Below are positions 26,101 through 39,193 of a stretch of 64,000 bases of DNA, in pieces (positions within the stretch are counted from its first letter, which is position 1; every line of letters starts with the position of its first letter). The notes below the pieces were generated by a model, which was given only the letters and a program-made list of their open reading frames with translations, had not been told where the DNA came from and did no database searches. Source of the DNA: Terana coerulea (Eukaryota > Basidiomycota > Agaricomycetes > Polyporales > Phanerochaetaceae). Position numbers and translations under genes: made by a program. The DNA is taken from assembly GCA_024811115.1 (NCBI GenBank), contig JAKOGH010000721.1:248001-312000 (forward strand), written 5' to 3'.

Positions 26101-26347
26101 GCTCGCGCTGAAGAACGCGTTTACGAAGTGGTGGCCGCATATTGCGCCGGGGATGCGGCGGCGGACGGCGGTGAGTGTATTCTGCGCTGGATGTGAGGGC
26201 AAGCCACTGACGGTTGAGTAGGACCTCCAAGCGAGGGCGGTGGTGCCAGAGGCGCGGCGCAGTGCGCGAACGAAGAACTCGGGCTCGGACATCTCGCGCG
26301 AGCCATACATGCAGTGGACGAACCGCAGGGCCGTCAACGCTTCGTAA
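23116..26347 (+). CDS. ITC1: ISWI complex subunit, Itc1/Acf1-like (WAC-DDT-WHIM)
   Basis: A nuclear chromatin-remodelling partner of the ISWI ATPase. The start MPTCRRKRVLLTEP opens a WAC domain (EVYYLAQTGEVFETYEAY, RRKQFQCEVTGKSGLDYFQA). Later exons contain a DDT domain (NFLVVYGAPLHLSSFTMDEY), the WHIM1-like segment with AAILAFMCNLAVSS, a charged coiled coil, and the WHIM3/WSD part LGRDRFFNRVWWFDG with AFVAWLNPKGVRE and KWWPHIAPGMRRR. The end is QWTNRRAVNAS. This order matches yeast Itc1 and animal Acf1/BAZ1A without PHD and bromodomain, as usual in fungi. The gene is very GC-rich in the last third, giving long meaningless open frames on the other strand. Intron borders look regular. The stop is at 26347. 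Confidence 0.92.
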
Positions 26348-26997
26348 TGCACGCAAAAATCTCTCGCATCATCCGTACGAAAGGACGGTCCTACTCTCAT
26401 CTCGGTTACTCTCGCATTCTACGGTACATAGACTAATAGATATCGCCCTTAATGGGCACGTACTTACCCTCCTTCATCAATTGGTGGCATGCTGTTGTTG
26501 TTGGGATTCTTGTAGAGCAGATGAATTTAATACATGCAAGTCCTGTGTCCGGCGCCGTGAGCGCAGAATTTGAAGTGCGGGCGGAGCTCTGGGTCTGGTG
26601 AACCGCTCACACCTCTCTTTTAAACTTCGAAGACGCTCTGCTCGCCGATTCTCTGATTTCTGCGTCTTCAGCTGGTCTGATGCCCCCACGTTTGCCGACG
26701 TCGAAGGCCTCTGATGTCGTTTCTGGCGTCCTGGAGGCGGCTGCGGGGGACGTAATGGATGTTGGCCGGGCGGACGATCCTCCACAGACGGGCTTCGAGA
26801 CGGGTCGATAAATTTCTGGGAGGGTTTTGTCTCCCGGGCTAGCTCCATCTCCTTCTTCCCCCTGCAGCGGTGCTGGCACTCGGACGGACGTCCGTTAGAG
26901 CCCTTATCAACCACAGAGCTCTGGGCACCGCGCCCTCGCAAGAACCCCCCTCCAGAGCCCCGATAACGCCCCTCGAACGACCTGCCACGACCCCGCC
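26348..26997. other. Intergenic
   Basis: About 650 bases: 3' flank of the ITC1-like gene and promoter of the transporter. A 302-codon minus-strand frame overlaps this and the next gene but is an antisense artefact. Confidence 0.5.
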
Positions 26998-29305
26998 ATG
27001 TCCTCCATCCCGAACTCGTTCGTGCTCGGCTCGTACTCGAGCACCAGCGTGCGCGATGCCTTTGAGGCCTGTGAGTCCCCCGTCGGCCTCCTCTGAAGCG
27101 TAATGAGCTTAACTGAAATGACGTCGTGCAGACCGGCGCGCGCAGCGATACCTCTCGGACTCTGTGTCTGTCTCTGCGTCGGCCACAGACGACGAGCTCG
27201 ACGATGATATCGAATCTGTCATTGACGAGGAGCGCGAGCTCGAAGGCGACGACGAGCATGCCGACGCCGACGCAGTGGAGTACGATCCCCACACAGCCGT
27301 CGGGAACCTGATGTGGGACGAGGACCTTACGCCCGGTCCCTCCACCGCGGCGCGCCGTACGTTCCTCGTGCCGCGCCCGGTGCACCGCCAGTCGACCGAA
27401 GACACGGTAGTGCCGATTCGCGTCCCCGCGTCGGCGCCGCGCGAAGACACCCCACTACTGCAGCCACAGTCGTACAAGCCTTCAGCTCTCACGTTCGCTG
27501 AGCCCCCGCGGCCAGCTGCTGGGAGCGAGATTCTGCCGAGCATCGCGATGCCGGTGGATGGCCCGCCAACGACGCTGACGCGCCGCCAGTCCCAGCTGAG
27601 TATCAGCGTGCGGAGCAGGAGAGGAAGTAATGCTTCAAGAGCGACGAAAGCAGTCCAGGCGGGACAAAGCACGTTCGGACAGACGGTAAGTTTGTTTAGT
27701 AGCAACAGCGTTTCACTTTGTGCTCATATAGAGCTAGCTTTTTAACGCAATAGCTATCCTGTTGGGCATTGGCATGCTCTCTGAACCACTAGCATTTGCG
27801 TACGCCGGCTGGATAGGAGGAATAACTCTGATGATCTCTTATGGCTTTATTACGTGCTACACGTACGTTTCCCTCCTATCCGCATATTCCAGCAAAAACT
27901 GATGCGATTGACTGCAGGGCCAAAATCCTTGCACACATTATCCTCGACGACCCGAAACTGCGGTCGTATTCTGACATCGGACGTAAAGCATTCGGGTCGC
28001 GGTCAAGCCCACTCATCAGTGCGCTATTCTGCCTTGAACTCTTCACCGTGAGGCAAGTGACAGTTTAGTAACATCAGCTTTGCGCTTACTCATTGCCTTT
28101 GATAGTGTGGCACTTGTCACCTTATACGCGGATTCGCTGCATGCTGTTCTGCCCGCTTTGTCTTCAAATGCCTACAAAATACTGGGCTTGGCGATGTGAG
28201 CGCAGTTCAAAAGTTCCTGAGCATTTCGGTACTGACTCGCATTCGTAGTTTGATCCCAACAGTCCTCATGCCCCTCTCCGTGCTCTCGTATGCTTCAATG
28301 ATTGGCATATTGGCGACACTCTTCTTGGTCGTAACCATGTTCATCGACGGCTTCTCTAAGACCGAGGCTCCAGGCAGCCTCTGGGATCCTGCACACACGA
28401 GCTGGAAGTTCGCCGGTGTCGGTCAGCTAGGTCTGTCTTTTGGGCTGTTCATGGCAGGGGTAAGCCCATTCTGGTGCTGTCGCAGAGATTCCCTCGTGCT
28501 GACATTGTCATCTGGCGTAGCTCTCTGGGCACGCTGTCATCCCTTCACTCGCCAGGGACATGATCGACCCCTCCCAGTTTGACCTTGCCATTAACTGGGC
28601 CTTCGGCATCGCCACAGGTATCTACACCATTATCGGTGTCATGGGCTACCTCATGTTTGGTAACGACGTTAGCGACGAAGTGAGCATATTTCCTGTTTTC
28701 AGCGTTCCTAACCGATACTCACCAATGAGCGGCGTAGTTTAGCCAAGAGTTGATGCGGATTCCTGGGTACAGTCCCGCCTTAAACCGCGTCGCAGTCTGG
28801 GGTCTGGTCATTGCCCCGCTGTCCAAGTTCGCACTGGCGACTCGTCCAGTACGTATTCTCGCCTGGCTGCCACGCATATACGGTACTGACGTCCGCTCAG
28901 CTGAATATCACCCTCGAGATCATGCTCGGCATCGACACGAGCCCGTCCTCTCTGGAAGACCACGGCCACGGGGCCCCCGCTAAGTCCGCGCCACACGACG
29001 CGCCGCCACACAAGCCCGCCGAGCGCGCCGCCGCACTGCGGAGGGTCTTCACCGCGCTCGAGCGCGCGGTGTTCACACTTGTGTCCGTGAGCGTGTCGAT
29101 CCTCGTACCCGAGTTCAGCGCGATGATGGCATTCCTCGGCTCGTTCTCCGCGTTCCTGCTGTGCGTCATTGGGCCCATCTCCGCGAAGGTCGCGCTCGCG
29201 CGCCGTTGCACACCCATGGACGTCCTGCTGCTTGTCGCCGCGACAGTCATGGCGGCGTGGGGCACGGCAGCAGCGTTTTGGTCAACAGCGGAGGGCGGAG
29301 TGTGA
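26998..29305 (+). CDS. AVT1: Vacuolar amino-acid transporter, Avt1-like
   Basis: A member of the amino acid/auxin permease family. In yeast Avt1 imports neutral amino acids into the vacuole in exchange for protons. The start MSSIPNSFVLGSYSSTSVRD leads into a 200-residue acidic, Ser-rich cytosolic tail with RRQSQLSISVRSRRGS. Then follows TM1, GIGMLSEPLAFAYAGWIGG, and about ten further hydrophobic segments, including FCLELFTVSVALVTLYADS, LIPTVLMPLSVLSYAS, HAVIPSLARDM and FGIATGIYTIIGVMGYLMFG. The last helices are interrupted by a His/Pro-rich loop, as often in fungal Avt1. The final exon ends at 29305. Seven or more introns, all short. No frame break noticed. Confidence 0.9.
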
Positions 29306-29458
29306 GCGTGCTGTAAAGTATACCCACCTACCTGTTCCGAGTCTGGTACGCATACCCCACAATGGACTGCTCTGAATCCGCGCAATCACATCTTAGAGTT
29401 CAATGTACACAGCGAATAACATGTTGTAGCATGCAGAATACAAAATGACTTTTACAGA
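29306..29458. other. Short convergent intergenic region
   Basis: 150 bases between the ends of the AVT1-like and eIF3k genes, probably overlapping 3' UTRs. Confidence 0.4.
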
Positions 29459-30407
29459 TTATGCTGCTTGCGCGTGGGTGACGATTTTGACTAGTTCTGC
29501 AAACCGATGGATGAGTTCGCGAATAAAACGTAGCAGTAAGAAACGCACGAGGCAGCTGAATATTCTCCTGTACGACAGTTGACTCGATCTGGTTGTCTGC
29601 GCTTGGTGGGATCGCAACCACACCTGTTGAGGCGTCGAGGGTCCAGCCCTGCTTCTGCACAAAATTTGCAAGCTCGTCTCCTGCACAAACCCGTCAGCAC
29701 ACATCCCCTCATGCATACGTTCAAGGTGACCCACCTGACAGATCGAGATACGACCCGAGCCGCTGGCTGCTGATGCTCTGGAACGCCGCGCCCACTGCGC
29801 GCACGACAACCTCGCGCACGGCATTGTCGAAGCCGACGACCTCGATCGTGTAGTTGTCCCGCAGCGACTCCGCGCGTTCGGAACGGTACAGCGACCAGAA
29901 GGCGGGGAAGCGGCACTGCTGCAGCAGGGTGTGCAGCGCCTGAAGAACGGGGAGCAGCGCGGGCAGCGGGTCTGGCTCGTCGGCGTTGCTCGTCGCGTGT
30001 CGCTCGTCGAGGAAGTGCGATGGAGAGGTTGAAGTCAGGCAGCGGGAGCGCGGTCAGCGTCTTGAGCAGGATGTTGACAACAACATCCGCGTTGTAGAGG
30101 TCGGGATTGAATTGGTAGCTGCATGCGAGGGTGAGTGTGGATGGAACGGGGGATTGGAGGAGGGGCTTACAGCTTCAGGATGGCGAGGTTGGCAAGGCAG
30201 TCATACTCCTCGCTCCGGATTTGATGGAAGAGGTAGTCCTCGAGAATACCGACATTAGATGGATTATACCGATCTAGTTACGACGCAATGGGACGGTAAG
30301 TATGGATCCAGGATATGGATTGACTGCACCTCACCGACTCCGGACACCAGGTTTTCGATCAGCTCTGTGCGAGTCTCAGGAGTGGCCCAGCTTGATGCGT
30401 ATGACAT
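29459..30407 (-). CDS. Translation initiation factor eIF3 subunit K
   Basis: A small PCI-type subunit of eIF3, acting in the cytoplasm in 40S subunit loading. The start is MSYASSWATPETRTELIENL. Next comes RYNPSNVGILEDYLFHQI, then YDCLANLAILKLYQFNPDLY and NILLKTLTALPLPDFNLSIA, a pattern diagnostic of eIF3k. The middle has LQALHTLLQQCRFPAFW, the last part GWTLDASTGVVAIPPSADNQ. A one-base shift (extra A at 30013-30014, plus strand) separates LSIAL from LDERHATSNADEPDP; without it the frame is continuous. The gene diverges from the WD40 gene with 243 bases between starts. Confidence 0.88.
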
Positions 30408-30650
30408 GCTCGTGATGTAATTGTTAATTGTCTTGCTTCCTGACCCAACAAAGCTTATTTGGACAAGTGGAGAGGCAAGTCTCAGTGAGAGCGAGAACGA
30501 GGATGAGGATGAGGGCGCTTCTCTCTGGGCACATTTCGAAAAGTTCAGTTAGCGCCCGCTGTAACTCTCATTCTCGAACCTCATTGGACGGCGTACGAGC
30601 CAGACACAGGCTTACTCTCTTTCACCTCAAACTGCACAAAGCTCAGGTTA

Positions 30651-33565
<2,915 letters not shown>

Positions 33566-34463
33566 GATCCTCGCAGGCGCGGTCGCCCTTCTGGATATTA
33601 GTATCATGTTGTATATCATCTGTCTTGTACATCATTGCACGCACACAATTACTTGAATGTAGTCTCTGAAAGTTGAGCATCCTCGAAAGTTTTTACATAA
33701 TGGTCTCATCATTGAGACTTGCGTAAGTACAGCATGTTACAGTCAGCAGAGCCGTCCGCAAGAGTTCATTATGAGTCCAACATAAGTCAGGCAGTATGTG
33801 GGCGCTTATCATACCAGTGACTCGAGTCTTGCATGATGCGTCCAACTTCAACTGTCCTCTGATTCCTCTCGATGTTGTTTCAGGCGTTGCACTCATGATG
33901 CAGGCCAGATCAATGTAAGTCATCCGGAAATATTTGACCGTGGGTTGTCGTGTTTACTCGTCTGGATTTTCAAGACTACAGCCGTTTTGATACGCGGGTT
34001 GAATAGGAGTTAAGGACCTTCGTTCGCGAGGCTCGTCTGCGAGTTATCCTTGAAGCTTTGAAGGCTAACATATTTCAAGCATATCCCAGCGCGGCAGGTA
34101 GGAAAGCACTCCGCAATACGCTGTCGAGGGATCCAAGCATCCCATACCTGGCGATCTAACCTTATACCTCGCGGCAGCGCTGACACGGGTGGCCGTGCAG
34201 CCAGAAGACCGCGACGGTCTTCTGCTGACCTTTAGAGGCAGCTGACTGGGTGCGCTGCGGAACACTTATCTCACAGCCCCGGATTGTTCCCATAGCTAGG
34301 ACGCTGTGAGCGTGCAGGAACCCACCCCTTGCACGTACACTACGACGATCCAATCTCGCAGAGTGGCACGCAGCTGTCTGATCGACCCTTGCAATCGCTC
34401 TCAGGAAAGTACGCGATAAACCTCCGATATGCCTCTCTATCTCGTACTCACGGCATGTGCAGA
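33566..34463. other. Upstream flank of RdRP copy 1
   Basis: About 900 bases with no gene recognised: the polyubiquitin 3' UTR and the RdRP promoter. It aligns patchily with 38338-39190. The open frame of the RdRP extends upstream to 34329, but the MDIFMTNIAF start at 34464 matches the copy 2 position better. Confidence 0.5.
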
Positions 34464-37400
34464 ATGGACATTTTTATGACAAATATCGCTTTCACCGCAA
34501 CCAGCGAGCAGCTGAAGTACGAACTTGCCCGTATATTTCACAGCCCTGAATACTCTCGCAGCTCTGGCGGTCAAGTACCGATGAATCTAAACGTGGTCAT
34601 TTTTCCCGACAAGAAAAGGAGAGGTTCCGGGCAGGGCCAATCGGGTCTCCTTACAGTCCCCTCCACCGCTGTGGGGCACCAATTCCTGCAGGAGTTCGGG
34701 GGTACGACGCCGTCGCGGACAGTTGTAATCGGCACCACAATCAAGTTTCGGGAGAGCTATAAGCAACCACGACCCCACGCACTCGAGGAGGTTCGACGAG
34801 CCCCCTACGTGGACCCTCGCGTCGAGGAGGACTCGCGTCGATCCGCAACCGAATTGCGATCGCGGACGATCGCTCTCCGCGCAGTGCAATTCGGTTGGGA
34901 ATGTCGTGACAATTTCTTCTCGATTGAGTGGGAAAGGGTCTGCAACGCTCGTTGCGAACTCGTCTACATCGAGGAACGAAGGGAATTCCACATCAAGCTC
35001 TTCCAGTCTCAAGAGACGAGAATCATCATCATACGAGCGTCGCAGATTTTGTGGGCATCAGCTGGCATGGACAATGGAGAAACGCCCCAGGTTCCCGTGC
35101 TATTCTTCTCTTTGAACTATCCTCCCTCCTACGAAACCGAAAAGTCTCCAATCGAAATTACTATTGATTGGATGGGATCTCTGGATTGGCTGGGAATTTC
35201 GGGAAGCACAGTTTTCTCCGATGAATTTTCTCCTCCCTCTCCTCGCCAGCGATGGTCCCGATTTGAAGACAGCCATGCTGTTTTTGCCCCTTTCGTCTCA
35301 AACTCGATTCGGTTGGTATGCAAAGATGCCGAAGGTCCACGGATTTTTCGCGATCTCTGTCGCCACGCGCGCATGAAGCCGGATAGCTACCTCTTTCCTA
35401 TCGAACGACGCGACCTCTTCGCCCCTGATGTCCAGGCGGCCTATATCCGATGGTTGAAGGCAGTGCCTTGGAAGATAGCCTTCCAGGTGGACGCTCTCAC
35501 ACGAGGTCTTCTCGTCGATATGAGAGAGGCCATTGGCTTGCACGCAGGGATAACCCGGATGCTCAGGGCGAAAGGCGTCGACTACACCACGTCATTCCTT
35601 CGACACTTTGCTACCCAAGTGAAGACGATGTACTCCCACGGAGACGACACGCGGAGCGCGACGGTGTCTGTCAACGACCTGTTCTCTCAATGTGAGACAG
35701 CGTACACCCCCGTTGAGCGCAAGCGACTCAGCGAACCAGTCAACCCCGATGTCTTCGAATGTCTTCACGTCACGGTCACCCCGACCACCTACCATTTGGA
35801 TGGACCTTACCCCGAGCGGTCCAACCGCATCATGAGACTCTACCCCGAGCATCACGATTGCTTTCTGCGAGTCAACTTTGCAGATGAGACGGGTCTGCAG
35901 TACCGCTTTGACCGCGAGGTTGACGGTCAAGCGTTCATCAAGCGCAGAGTCGGGGGAACCCTGAAGGATGGTCTCGATATAGCTGGCCGGCACTTCGACT
36001 TCCTCGCCTACTCGCAGTCTGCCCTCAAGGAGCATGCCGTGTGGTTTGTCTCAGAGTTCAGAGACGTCGATGGCACGATCGTCAACGCAAGGACCATCAT
36101 TGCTAGCTTAGGCGACTTCAGGGCTCGCGATCCCCGGCTCGTCTACTGTCCCGCTCGATACGGCGCACGTATCTCGCAAGCATTTACTGCGACGGATTCG
36201 TCCGTTACAGTCGCTGCTGGGGAGTTATCTGAAGAGCCTGATATTGAGGATTCGTCCGGGAAGTGGTGTTTCACGGATGGAGTTGGTAGGATTTCGACAC
36301 AACTGGCGCGCGATGTCTGGAAGGCGTTATCGAGCAGACGGCGCGGGTCAAAGGGGCAAACATACCCTCGCGCTCTCCAAGTTCGTTTTCGAGGCTCCAA
36401 GGGGATGCTCAGCGTCGACCATACTCTTACGGGTCGTGCTATCGTCCTCCGGCCGTCCATGATCAAGTTCGAGGCCCCCGACACAAATGACATGATCGAG
36501 ATCGCCCGCGCGTTCAATAGGCCAGGTCCATTTTATCTCAACCGCCCTTTCATAATGGTCCTTGAGGAGCTCGGCGTGCCATACCCCGTGTTTGAAAGGT
36601 TGCAAGACGACGCCGTCCGTGCGGCGCAGCAAGCGGTAAACTTCTTGGAGAACTCGGCACGTCTACTGGAGGCATACGGTCTTGGAGGTTCGTTCCGAAT
36701 GACCTCCATCATGCTCAGCCTCCATAAACTCGGCGTCGGTGCGCTCAACCACGACGAGTTCTGGCACAGAATGATGGACTACGCGATTCACCACGTCCTT
36801 CGGGAGCTGAAGCATCATGCCCGTATACCTGTACCGGACGCATGGAACCTCGTCGGTGTTGCTGACATTCATGGGTATCTCGAAGAGGGAGAGATATTCG
36901 GATGCATTGTTCCGACGGATGGTACTGGCCCCATCTACCTTGATGGGCCGACGTTGGTTTCACGGTCTCCCACCATACATCCAGGTGACGTCCAGATCGC
37001 TCGAGGCATCGGTCAACCACCTCCTGGGTCGCCTTTCGAGAAGGAATCGCTTCGTAACACCTTGGTGTTCTCAACAAAAGGTATGTAGGTATTCGTTAAC
37101 TAGCTGGAGTATAACTGACCTCAGATCTTCATAGGTTCCCGTCCACTACCGTCTTACCTCGGTGGAGGAGACCTGGATGGTATGTCTCTGTCAGGATTTT
37201 GAAGGGAGAAGTGCGCTCATCAGTAATAGGTGATGAGTACCGTGTTACCATGATGCGGGACTTACTCCCTCGACGCACTCACGCACCTGCGGACTATACT
37301 CCAGCTCAGAAGAAGTTTCTTGATCGCCCTAGTACCATGCAGGATGTGGCTGAGTTTTTGCGGATTATATCAATAGCGACGTAAGTTTTAGCTGTTGCGC

Positions 37401-38337
37401 AGGAACACGAGCGACCAAAACTAAATCCACCTCACCTGTTCTAGACATTGGGCATCATAGCTACGACATGGCTCATAATAGCCGACCAGAGTACTCAGGG
37501 TATCTTTGACCCAGACTGCCTGAAGCTGTCGGCGTTGCACTCGGATGCTGTGGACTACCCCAAGAGCGGCCAGCCCGTCAGCGGTCCAGAGCATTCCGCG
37601 GCTCAAGTTCAAGTCCAAGCCTGATTGGAACGAGCCAGAGACTAGCACGGGCGATTCCAGCAAATACTACAAGAGTGAGAGAGCCATTGGCCGGCTTTAT
37701 CGTGCGATTGACCTCCCAGCCGTCGGTGAAGTACGAAGAGCCCAACGTCGTCAAAAGAGGAACATCAACGAAGGCGACGTTACCATCGTACAAGATATCA
37801 TCGACGCTTTCAATGATGACGTCAACTACGACGAAGGCGTTGTGCATCTCACGTTGGTCGAGCGGGTGTCAGGCTTCATTCCACTCGGCAGACACGAGGA
37901 GGGTACGATCGCGGAGATCTGGGAGCTTTATCAGAACTATGTTTCGCAACTCCAGACGGTCTGCGCGAACCATACCTTGTCGCACGAGAGGGATGCCATG
38001 CTCACGGAGGAGGAAGCCGTGATCGGGACTATCGTCGCCAAGTGCTCGCAGCCTCGCCGGCGAAAGGATCTTATGTCGCAGCTGAGGGACCAAGCGACCG
38101 CGCTTGCTGACGGGATACGATTCGACCTTGCGGGCGAGGAGGGGACCTTACCGGAGCAGTCGATGGAGCGTGCATGGGTCGCATTCGCATCGCATCCATG
38201 GAGGGGCACGCCGGGGCCAGGAGCTTCGCTTGGATTGCGATGGGCGAAATATTCGATGCGATCAAGACCATTGAGGATTCGGAAGGAGTGTACTGAACGC
38301 GAAAACGTTCTCCGCGCGTTAGTATCTATAGTATATC
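33605..38337 (+). repeat. RdRP tandem duplication, unit 1
   Basis: Begins in the polyubiquitin 3' UTR with TGTTGTATATCATCTGTCTT and ends where the nearly same word reappears at 38339. Both 5' flanks share scattered blocks, such as GTGGGCGCTTA and ACCTTATACCTCGCG, and the whole coding region. Confidence 0.8.
34464..38296 (+). CDS. Cellular RNA-dependent RNA polymerase, copy 1
   Basis: An RDR/QDE-1 type polymerase that makes double-stranded RNA in fungal RNA silencing. Four exons: 34464-37080, 37135-37179, 37230-37380 and 37445-38296, about 1221 residues. The N-terminus MDIFMTNIAFTATSEQLKYE resembles an RRM-like fold. Core motifs are KWCFTDGVGRIS, GSKGMLSVDHTLTGRAIVLR with PSMIKF, and NRPFIMVLEELGVPYPVF. 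The catalytic loop is PLPSYLGGGDLDGDEY, with the three Asp of DLDGD kept. An intron splits this loop just after the second Asp codon. Three one-base corrections are needed in the last third: T run 37355-37359 one short, an extra G at 37583-37584, and a missing C near 38184-38186. The first 2.6 kb are unbroken. The C-terminal 280 residues carry IPRLKFKSKPDWNEPE and a helical end. Probably functional. Confidence 0.9.
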
Positions 38338-39193
38338 TTGTTGTATATCATCTGTCCTGTACCATGTACATTGTTGTACGTATATAAACGTTTGATAGCT
38401 GGTTGTCGTTATTGAAATTTACTGAAAGCTCGAGCATCTCTGGAACGTTTTGTATAAGTATGAGTGAGTGGCGTACGTGAGATTAATTGCCGTGTTTGAA
38501 GAAGAGTCGTGATTTGATCGTGGTACGCATGCATGGTGAAGCATGTGGGCGCTTACGACGCGACGATGACTCGCACCATGACCTTCTTCTTTGTTACATC
38601 CTATGTCTCCGACACTTTGGCCCACAACGTATCAATTGAGGCTATTAGAACATTGTAAGTTGTCCAGAAACAGACGTCCACAGATTCTCAGCGCTTATTT
38701 GTCATGACTTTAAGACTAGTACAACTGTGCGGGTTAGGAGCCTCAGGCTGAGTGGCCTTCGCCTCGTTAAACGACCATTCACAAGAACGAGTATGCACCG
38801 AGAATATCCCAACATATTAAGTGCAGCAAGTAACATAGCGCTCTGCAATACATTGCTTGGAGATCCAAGTATCCCCTTCCTAGGAATCGAACCTTATACC
38901 TCGCGAGCGCTGAGGAAGGTCGTGCGGCCAGAAGTACTAACCAGTCCAAGGTCTGTTCGTCATCTATAGAAGCAGCCGACTAGCTGCGCTGCGGTGCAGC
39001 TATCTCATAGCCCCTTGCCCAGCTCAGATAGCTAGGACACCGTACGCTTACACCCTTCGCCCCACGCAAGCACGACCACCCAATTTTGCTGCCAGTGGTG
39101 CCGTTCATTCTACTAAGTTAGTAGAAGTCGACCATATTGAAGTAAGTGTATGTACAATGTATCTTACAGCGGTGTACTTATGGTATTCACAGG
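38297..39193. other. Region between the two RdRP copies
   Basis: About 900 bases: 3' UTR of copy 1 and the duplicated upstream flank of copy 2. No other gene recognised. Confidence 0.5.

Noticed and set aside
25453..26400. Minus-strand open frames of 315 and 265 codons
   Set aside because: They lie antisense to the very GC-rich last exons of the ITC1-like gene, are Arg/Ala/Pro-rich and contain no domain. They are by-products of GC-biased codon use.
26477..27385. Minus-strand open frame of 302 codons
   Set aside because: Antisense to the first exons of the AVT1-like gene and its promoter; Arg/Gly-rich with no domain.
38870..38960. Possible tRNA on the minus strand (GGTTCGATTCC-like T loop)
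   Set aside because: No matching acceptor, D or anticodon stems can be folded, and the counterpart near 34150-34230 has diverged, which a real tRNA would not tolerate.
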